The notes below the pieces were generated by a model. That model ran no database searches, was not told the origin of the DNA, and saw nothing but the letters and a program-made list of their open reading frames with translations. Shown piece after piece: positions 55,150 to 64,000 of a stretch of DNA of 64,000 nucleotides (position 1 is its first letter; the number at the start of each line of letters is the position of its first letter). The stretch comes from Lateolabrax maculatus (Eukaryota > Chordata > Actinopteri > Acropomatiformes > Lateolabracidae). Where the stretch lies: positions 5,514,501 to 5,578,500 of the forward strand of contig CM062210.1 in NCBI GenBank assembly GCA_031216445.1, written 5' to 3'. The translations under genes were made by a program, and so were the position numbers.

Positions 55150-57690
55150 GTAAGGCATCTGGTGCTCATTAACCAAACTCCCCTCCCTTCTTCATTCCCT
55201 TCTCCTCTTCTCCTCCCACCCCTCTCGTTCCTCCTCATCCACTTTCTGTACTGCCTATTTTTGGAGAGAAACCTGCGTGTTCCTGGGATAACCCTAAATT
55301 GAAAACAAACCCACGGCTCCCATCAGAACCCAGAAACCAAAGGCATTTCTTAGGCTTTGTTTGAGAAGAAAAAAAAACACACTTCTGGCTTCTCATTGTA
55401 GAAGAATGTTTATCTAAACCGTGGTCGTATCAGGCTTAAAGCGCTGCCAGGGAGGGAGGTACGTGTGCTCGAGAGAGGAGGGTGAGAGGGATTTTGCTGG
55501 AGGCCGAGAAGGTGTGGGGAGTGAAAATGGGTAAAGAGAGCTTCACCTTCTGCTCAGACGCTGTTGTTACTCCTCTCCATGCAGCTCTCTGGCTCCCTCT
55601 CACCTCCCCATCTTCCTCCCTGCCCGACTGACTGTAAGGAACCGTTCCTCTTTGTCAGGAGTGTATGTGTTACGAATGTAAACTGTACGCTCGATGTAAT
55701 GGTTCAAAAGTACTTTGCAACTGACAGGTACCTTTTGAAGCCTCCTGTCAGCAGTTGTCTGATGTCTGATACATTTTTTAACAAAATATCAGGCAAATAC
55801 GTTTATTTTTAGTCTTAAAGAACAATAAAAAAAACTCTCAAAGTGCTGTATCTTCATGTTTAGGAATAAAAAACTCATGAGATTGTGCTCTCTAGGAAAT
55901 CATGATGTGTCATGAAAAACATTTATGTATGTTCATAAAAGATTTCAGACCACATGGTTTCAGCCAAACTGTGTTTTAATGTACTTATTTATTTTTACAA
56001 TAAACTTGCTTACTGAGAAAAATCCTGAGCAAAACCCGTCCAGAAGCTTAACCGTAATCATTATCCCTTAACCTCTGCTTTCCCTTAACCAAAATAGTTT
56101 TACATGTTAGTTTTAACTCAGAAAAACATAACCACACCTTGACCACCAGCAGCAATATGGAGCAGTGTTTTTACAAGTGGGTCCCTGTTTTTTTGCTTGT
56201 TTGATTATTTACAACAAAACCCCACATGGCAACTCGAACCAAGACGGCATAGTGGCAGTTTTTATATTTATTTGAAACAAGTATGAATCTTTAGAAACGT
56301 TCTGAAAAGTACAATCCTTAGGATACAAACATTTGTACTTATCATAGGATATCACTGTAAAGATATATTCTGCATTGAAAATCATTTGGCCACATGGGGG
56401 GAGCGCAACAAGCTGGAAACACAACATGGAGACATTATCAGAAGCTGATGTGTTAGCAAACAGTTGCTTATTGTCACATGCAGCCAACACAAAGCAACAC
56501 AAACATTCATTTGCAGTCGTATTTCTGAATTTAATCCAATATTCAGTCTCCTTTTAGCTCTATTTTTGGTCTCCTCCAACTCCTGAGGTAAATATCTATC
56601 TATCTGCTAAATGCTCCACTGTATTCACTTTTTTTTGTTTTCACTGAAAACAACTGCCTTCTGCTGCTGGAAGCAAGGTCGATGAGAGTAATCATCAAAA
56701 CACTAAAGTTGAGGGCTTTAAATATGTCTCTGGTGAAGGCAATTATCAGATAACTACAGCATCCTACAGCTCATTTACTGCATATTTCACGGTGCTTTAC
56801 AGTTTTCGGGGCTGTGTTAAACTTCCACTGGGTGGGAAATGCTGAAAGAGTATGAGTCAGACAGTTAAAATGAAATTTCAGAACCCGGTGAAGTAATCAC
56901 TGACTCACTGATTTTGATCAAAAATGTTATTTAACCTCCTCACAGATAATGGTCTCTCTCCCTTTATGCTGTGGTCTCTTCCGTCTCTCTTTGAGTTGAC
57001 CAGTGATTCACCGGCTGTTTTGCACGCTCATACACATATATACTCACCCCACTCCTCTCATGCATTGTCATCACCCATCTTAAATTTGCTCTGGCATGAT
57101 GAATGTAGTATTCTTGTGGTTTGGAGCTGCCCACAAGAAAACAAATACCAGCTACAGCCTGTGTTTATAACTGTCACTCAGCTGAAGATTTCAAGGTGTT
57201 TCTCAGAGGGAGAAGAAAAGGAGGAGAGAGAACAAAGTCCGCACGAGACGTCAGACGTGATTTTGGTTTCACGCAAGATGTGTGTCAATTAGTTTGTTTT
57301 ACTGAGGTTAATTCACTGATTAACCTCACTAAAAGTAGAGTGAGATGTACCGTCTCCCTATGAGTGTGCATTAGGACGAGGCAGATCACTATTACTCATT
57401 CGACTGCGCTGGAAATGCTGACTCACTTGTCCATTGTGGAGCTGCTGGAAGTGCACCCAGAGTATTTTGGGGAATTGATAATTGTCCTGAATGTGTCTAC
57501 TTGGAGAACAACCTGTGCAGATAGAAATACAGTATATAGACAGAGTATAGACCACGGCCAGTGGCTTCCCCACCATAATTTCCCTCCTGTGTTATGACTG
57601 AAATTGTTATTTTTTTCTCCATGCTAAGTGGGAGTAATTACATGGTCTGGAACCACCACGGCCACAGTCAAATCCCCCCTCCTTAAAAAG

Positions 57691-57726
57691 ACACACACAT
57701 GCACATACACAAATACACACACATGC
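57691..57726. repeat. Imperfect (CA)n microsatellite
   Basis: ACACACA units interrupted by TGC and AAAT. Confidence 0.8.
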
Positions 57727-59689
57727 ATACCCGCGCTCCCATACTCACACACAGTGGCAGATCACACAGTCCTTGCCCACCTCGTCCTGTGGTCCACTAA
57801 ACTAATCAGGAAGCAGTCTGGGCTGTTTCCCCACCACACACTGGGAGTATTCATATTAGGGTCTTACACACTGTCCTCATGCTGCAGTAATGGCACTGCG
57901 GCATTTATGTAGTTAGTTAGTTAGTTTGTAAGTTAGTTAGTTCGTGTGTCATGTCAAGACCCCACAAAATCATTAGCAGTCATAACATTATACATATATG
58001 CATCCACATACTTTGATGTTTTTATGCAAAATTTCTAATAAATTCTGCACATATAGAAAAAGAAGAAGAAGAAGTTTTACAGGTCAGTGGTTTATCCTGA
58101 TGAAAGACTTTTTTCCTCGTCTTCCAGTCTTTGTCCAAGTGACTGCCTAGTGTAGCTATTTCGTACCTGAATAGTGTAGTGTATAGAGAAATATTCTTAT
58201 GTTCTCTTTAAAAAAAGAGACACAATCCCCCTTTAAAGCCCCATGTGTAAGATCCAAACCAGAGCCACTGAGAATGAATGCCTGGAGACTGCACCAATTC
58301 CAACCAGAATTGTTTCATTTTTATACAAACAAAAACTTGTGCTATCCATAGAATCTGAAATATGCTATAATCATCTCAAAACTCTTCACAGTGGCTTTCA
58401 AGTCAATAAATCATAATATTGAATTATTGTCCAGTCCTAATATCAGCATACAAATGGAAAGTAGGCCATTGCCTGTCTTCCTTCACTGGTCCAATATGTA
58501 TTACCACAAAATCAACATTAGGAAGTTACACTCCTCCTGAAAACAAACCGAGGCGGGCAGTCATCTGGCAAGTTTTTGCAATGTGTCTCTGTTTTCATTT
58601 ATTATTTAGACGGGTTTGCGGTTGCCTGACCCAGTTGAGTTGCTTATTAGCTGCAGACTGAAAGGCAGAGTCCTGGACAGTAAATCCTTCCTGTGGGATG
58701 AAACTGAGTATCTCCCAGCAGGGGTTACACTGTGACCCTGTCTGGGCCTCAGGGGTTTGCTTTGGCGCTGCCGAACCCAGGGTACCTTAGGAATGTGGCT
58801 CAGACATGGCAGGAGCTAAACCGACAACACCCTGAGATGTTCGGCCTGTGTGTTGTAACTCTTGTAGATCGTTTACATTTGATCCTCGTGTATCAGCCGG
58901 AGCCTGTGCCGAGCTTCAGCCGCTGATGTAACACAGACTCACAGGGGCGTTGATCATGTCAAAGCAGCCATTCTTTGGGGTCGGCTCCTTCACCCGTCTG
59001 TAATGGCACCAGGAAGGTAGCTGAGAACCAGGGACCGGTGGGAACAATGAACATGCCGACTTCCTTTCTGTCTGCCAAGGACCAAAGAAACGGTGATAAC
59101 AGTGACGGGGAAAAAATGACTCTGTCCTTCCACACCAGAATGTCCTCGCTGCAATGTAAACATGGCAATGAGGCCCATTCAGCTTCAGCATGTTAAGCAG
59201 GTTGTGAAAGGCCGCAAGCAATGATAAATTAAAGGCACAGTTATCACCTAATCCGACATAACAGGCTTAAAAGACGTATTTCACCGCCCTCTCTGGTTGA
59301 AAGTTTCAAGGCTCTTTTTGTTTGGTCAGAAATGTGCTCCGCTGCATGTGTAACCACGCCCAACAGTGATGTCACGGGGTCCTGAAGTATGCAGGCGCAT
59401 CACTGCAGCGAGGTGAAAAGGTTAAACCGCTGGAGGTCAGCAGAAAGAAAAAGCATTTCAGTCAGCGTTAGGTAAGAGGAAGGAGACATTTTTTAAGTTA
59501 TAAATGAAAACACACACATTCATTTAGCAAATTTGGAGAAGTCAACCTTCATTGCATGTTCTCTGTTTCGATTCAATAACTTAAGCCAAGTTTAAAAAGT
59601 TTTGTTTTTGAACACTTTTGGTGTTTTCACTTGGGATAAATTGAAAATGTGGATGGAAGTGGATGGAAATGTACTTATAGTGACTATCA

Positions 59690-59803
59690 GTGGTTGAGTA
59701 TTGTGCTTAAGTGCAATTTTGAGGTACTTGTACTTGTTTTTAAATACTTTAATACTCCACTACGTTTATCTGACAGCTTTAGTTACTTGTTCCTTGCAGA
59801 TGA
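59690..59803. mobile_element. Partial AAGTAC-type nonautonomous element
   Basis: It contains TTGAGGTACTTGTACTTG, TACTCCACTACGTTTATCTG and ACAGCTTTAGTTACTTG. These belong to the same percomorph repeat type as the element at 14,090-14,597. Only one end is preserved. Confidence 0.5.
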
Positions 59804-61359
59804 GTTGCTCTGCACGCCCTCACAGGTGTTTCCAATTACTCTGGCTAATAAAAACCAAATGTTTTTTATTCGGCTGAGGAGAAGACAATGATGGAATCAC
59901 ACACTCTAATATAACAATATTATAGCAATACACATTCCTGATATTGATCAGTATTCCCACTTAGCTCTTGTCAAGGCAGTGTGGGGGTCAGCTGTGCAGC
60001 CTAAACAGTCCCTCCAGAAAGCCCTTGTCTCCAACATGTTAATATTTTTGTCCTTTACACTTCATCTGTAAACTAACCTCAAGCCCATGACCCATTTACT
60101 TGTGTTTACTCGAGCGGATATATAATGTTTCACTGTTGATTTTCGCCGTGCCAAATGCGAAGGAGGCTGCAGTGAGGTGTTTGTGCGTGTCATTGCCGAT
60201 GGGACGTTTTCAGATTGAAGTTGCTGTCCCCCACTTATGTTGTAAATGTAACTTCTATCGTTCAGCAGTGGTCGTTGCTGCAGTATATTCTTTAAGTTAA
60301 ACAACTCTATCTCTTCCAAGACTTGGTGAACCAGCTGTGTTGGAAGTTCTCACACAGGCTGAAGTTTGTTTAGATGAAGAAGCATTTGTTTTTAAGGGAA
60401 ATGTTGTGCATGTGATTGACTATTTTATGGTGGATTAGGGGAAATAGTTTTGCAGATTGTTCTCATTTTATGCACAGAAATCCACAGCCTTGAGACGTTT
60501 CTACTCATAAAATGCAGGCAGTAGTAAGAAAAATCTGTTCACCATTTTGACTTAGGACACAAAGCAGCAGCCTGCAGTTATTTTAGGACTTTTTCAAGAA
60601 GCCTATAGCAATTGCAATGAGAAATATCAGTGCTTTACTTCTAATCCTCATTGGAAATTGTCTACGTAAAAGAGAGAACACAGAGAGGCAAAGAATGCCA
60701 AAGCTATTTTCCCCAGATTTTCTCCATCAGCTGTCCACGCTCCTCCCCCTTCCTTTCTACCGCTGCTAGAGCCAGGAAATCTGAGCGAAAAAGCACAGAA
60801 CAAGGCGGCGAAAGAAAAAAGAAAACAAGTGAAAGCAGTTTAGCGAAGGAGGAGGAGGGGAAGCAAAGGAAAGGCAGCTCAGTGAGAAGAGCGCTCCATC
60901 TCATAACTCCTCTCTGATTACTGCTCCGTCTTCTCGCTCTCTTGTCTCGGGGAGGAAGCGCTGGCCCTGTTGTTTTGAATGCGTTTGCCATTTTCTTCAA
61001 CAGGGCCACATTTTTCAGTTCTACTACAGGAGCGTGTTTGACAGGAGTTGGGAAAGACGCCACCTGGCCACGCTCGCTTCCTGTAAGGTTTTTGGCTCGC
61101 GAGTGATGTTTTTACTGTGATACACCTGGGCCTGTTGGGCTTTTATGTGGCAATATGACTACAGTAGACCAGCTGAACTGACACATTGGACTTCCCCTCC
61201 CCTCTTTTCATGCTGTGGTTTGTTTCATTACGTAAGCAGGGAAGTGTCAGTTGTGGCTGAAGCGGCAATGGTACAAAAATGAAGGGGAAAATTTCCAGTG
61301 TTCTTCAAGGGGTGTTCTTGGTTGGACAAACTGTGGTTTATGAGGCACTTTTTAAACTT

Positions 61360-61522
61360 TGGACGAAGCCAGTCTAGCTGTTTCCCCCTGCTTCAAGTCT
61401 TATGCTAAACTTGTCTAATCACCTGCTTCATATTGTGCATACAAACATGAAAGTGGTATCAACCTTCTCATCTAACTCTCAGCCAGAAAGCAAATAAGCA
61501 GATTTCCTCAAATTTCAAACCA
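61360..61522 (-). mobile_element. Foldback repeat family, copy C (one arm)
   Basis: GGACGAAGCCAGTCTAGCTG followed by TTTCCCCCTGCTTCAAGTCT and TATGCTAAACT parallels the right arm of copy B (AGAGCCAGGCTAGATGTTTC, then CTGTTTTCAGTCTTTATGCT and AAACTAAACTGACC). It continues with GGTATCAACCTTCTCATCTA AC and TCAAACCATTACTT, again like copy B. Only the right arm is present. Confidence 0.6.
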
Positions 61523-64000
61523 TTACTTTCAAGTCATTACAAACCACAAAAAGTAAAAGATCTATTTGTAAAAAAAAATGAATCGTGCTTTTTTTTTTTA
61601 CCCTTTTCCTTAAAAAATAACCTTTTTGAGAGGTTTTATCTCTCACTAAAATGCCTTTAGTGAGACAAAATAATGTCTTTCTGGAGTTAAAGTGAACTCA
61701 TTTTTTGTCAAGGGTTTTTAACCGCAAAAGTTCCAGCACTTCCCTTGTTCTGTTGCTTCAACCACATGAGATCATTACATTTGCTCCTCATCACAACCAA
61801 ATCAACCGTTCAGGCCAGCGCTCGCTTTTCCATTCCTGCCTGATGTGCACTTCTTCTCGGGGCTGTGTGTAGCCAACGTTAGCCTCCTCAGTCATTTAAC
61901 ACGACTGTCACTCCACACTCAGCCCTCCTCACACGCTGCTGCCAAAAAGGACAAACTGAACAGAAAGGCATCTCATGCACATGATTCTCCACTCGCCCTA
62001 TCTTTGACATCCTGATTTAACAACCTGTAAAAGATGACATCATCTTGAATGTCGGGGATTTGCCAAAAGTCGGATCAGTTTTTTGCATGATCCCAAATTG
62101 CTTTTGGAGTCCGAACTGTCATCTCTACTCTGGAAAAACTTGTGCTGTGATGAATGGACACGCGCACAAATGCTCATTTATGAAGGCGTGCCTCTGAGTA
62201 GCTCACGCCTTTAAATTTGGCTTCAAGATATCTGAGCGTCTGCTGTCCTCCTCAGCTGAGGATTTATAAAGTGACGAGGGCAGAGCGTGGAGACGTTTGT
62301 GTCTTTTGAACTGACAGAAGGGCTTTAAGAGGCGGAAAGCTCCCTTGAGGAAATTAGTTGTGTTGTGGGGAAGAGCTGTTATAGTTCCTGGCGCATGCTG
62401 TCACTGCACAAGCTTCGAAAATGAACCTCGAGACTGAGTGAGTGTGAGAATAGCTGCAGTCCACAAGTAGTGGAGTTATGGGGGTTGTGTGGAGCTAAGG
62501 AGTCTGTTTCCTGTCCAAGTGTGCACATTGTAAAGGAACCAGCAGGCCCTATTGTCTTTCAGGTTGTCCAGTGACGTAAGACCTTCCTGTAGTGAAGGCT
62601 TCGCTGATAGTCCAGCCGCCACACTGTACGGTAATATCAACTTCCATGTATTCAATAAAACCCAAGACAGACACAGATGTTTTTTATCCCAGGAGTTCTC
62701 TCTCTCTCAGTCGGATGTTTCCCTTTAAAAAACTGGAGCACGTAACCGTTTAGTGCTGATAAATCAATTGTGCTTTTGATTCTCTTTCAGTCAAGTCCCT
62801 GCTGCCTGGTTGTTGTTTATTAGCTGATACTCCTTTTTTATACACACCACCCCTCTTGTACTGATTTGGATTTGATTTGAGTAGAAAATGAGCATCTCAG
62901 ATTCCCTCGCATGCACTGCACCACCCTGTCACGCTCTTGGCAGGGAGGAGCACAGTGAAGCTCGCAGAGCGGGAACATGTCACAGGCCTAATGGCATTGA
63001 GGTAATGGATTGGTCTGTTCTGCCAGATGCAGCAGTAATAGTCCTACGAGCTCCAGACAGGGTCTTAGCAGAGCTTCACAGCACTGCAAGATCCTGAAAA
63101 GAATCCCTATAGCTTTAGTTTATGACCAGACTGAGTCAAAGTCTGGACTGACCCTGCCTGTGCACTTGTCTCTGTCTCTGGTAAAGTCTGCAGACTCTTT
63201 TGCCAATTTATCTTCCCTCTTTCTTTTCCTCTTGCCCCTATTTTCTTTTAGAGGCCCTAAAAACGACTCCCCTAAATCTGTTTTTGTACGCTACTTTTTA
63301 AAAAAAGTTCATCAGGTTTTTGTCATTAGGGCGACATCAAGCCGAGCCTCCAGCTGCGCCTCTTCATCACGCAGGCTATCATCTTGTCTTTCCAGTGATC
63401 ACTTCGATTGATTTACATTAAACTTCTGGTATCAAAGCCCAATCCAGATGTGTCTCAGAAGTAAGGCTAAGCTGATGTTAATGGGATCCTGCTGCGGCAC
63501 TGCAGTGGATCCACATAGATTTGGGTATTAGTGGCAAATTATTTCAGCCAAGTATGCCTTTCTGTGGCTATATGTGCATTCAAAATGCATGAGTTTCTCT
63601 TTCATTTCACCACTGTTCCGTTGTTCTTTGTCCAGAGTAAAGACCAGATGTTCCACTGTTTCTCCTTTGATTTCCTAAACCAAACTGAATCTTCCACCAT
63701 CTGCACTTACAGTGCCTCCAAGAGCAGTTTAACAGCTGCATGGTATTTGTTCTGTTAATGATAGGTTTGCAGCGATACAGAGATATAAAACACGACACCA
63801 CTGGTTGACTTACACAGACTTCAGCGGTAACCGAAAGTTACAAGAAAGTTTATTCTTTCATGCTTAGGTTTGGAGCTGCAGGTATATGCTCTGCACTTGT
63901 CCTTAATTCCAAACAATCGTAACTCAAGGTCCACTTACTGGATTTTTCTGGAGCTTTCAGTTGTATCTGGGTTTGCTTATGGAGATAGATCTGTTGACAT

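Larger units (their letters stand above)
55150..64000 (+). other. fbxl7: fbxl7 intron 2 (continues past the window)
   Basis: It begins GTAAGGC after exon 2, and no further fbxl7 exon is found. It holds repeats (listed separately), a (TTAG)n run near 57,909-57,940, a CA-rich stretch near 57,691-57,726, and non-repetitive complex stretches near 58,730-59,200, 60,700-61,080 and 62,200-62,640 that could be regulatory. None shows coding structure. Confidence 0.65.

Noticed and set aside
55150..64000. A third fbxl7 exon with the F-box
   Set aside because: No open frame resembling the F-box or leucine-rich repeats was found; it probably lies beyond the window.

Overview
The window looks like nuclear DNA of a ray-finned (teleost) fish, most likely a percomorph. 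The genes are split into short exons with canonical GT/AG borders, and most introns are only 80-1500 bases. (TG)n and other microsatellites are frequent. Several short repeat families resemble ones I recall from percomorph genomes, although I could not search any database. No prokaryotic, organellar or viral genes were seen.

Layout. Bases 1 to about 27,400 hold no gene I can recognise. They contain microsatellites, repeat remnants (a LINE ORF2 fragment, foldback elements), two CpG-rich islets without an obvious gene, and at least one stretch that looks like a conserved regulatory element. From 27,709 to 35,313 on the minus strand lies a complete cdk13 gene (14 coding exons, 1418 codons plus stop, all phases consistent), with a GC-rich promoter up to about 36,240. 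From 40,161 to 41,289 (minus) is the coding part of rala (4 coding exons, 206 residues), with a probable noncoding first exon near 43,652-43,830. From 44,205 to 48,891 (plus) is a compact gene for a short MED1-like Mediator subunit (16 coding exons, 589 residues). It is head-to-head with rala, followed by a poly(A) signal at 48,959. From 50,703 to the window end (plus) is the start of fbxl7: exons 1 and 2 are present and the rest of the gene lies beyond the window.

How the genes relate. CDK13 phosphorylates the RNA polymerase II C-terminal domain and MED1 is a Mediator subunit, so two transcription genes flank rala. In human, CDK12 and MED1, paralogues of two of these genes, are direct neighbours. 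The cdk13 / med1-like pair here therefore looks like the second copy of an ancient duplicated block. The short MED1 copy keeps only the N-terminal Mediator-binding part of MED1 and lacks the long disordered tail with the nuclear-receptor boxes. It is the most interesting gene in the window. No wholly new biological system could be demonstrated.
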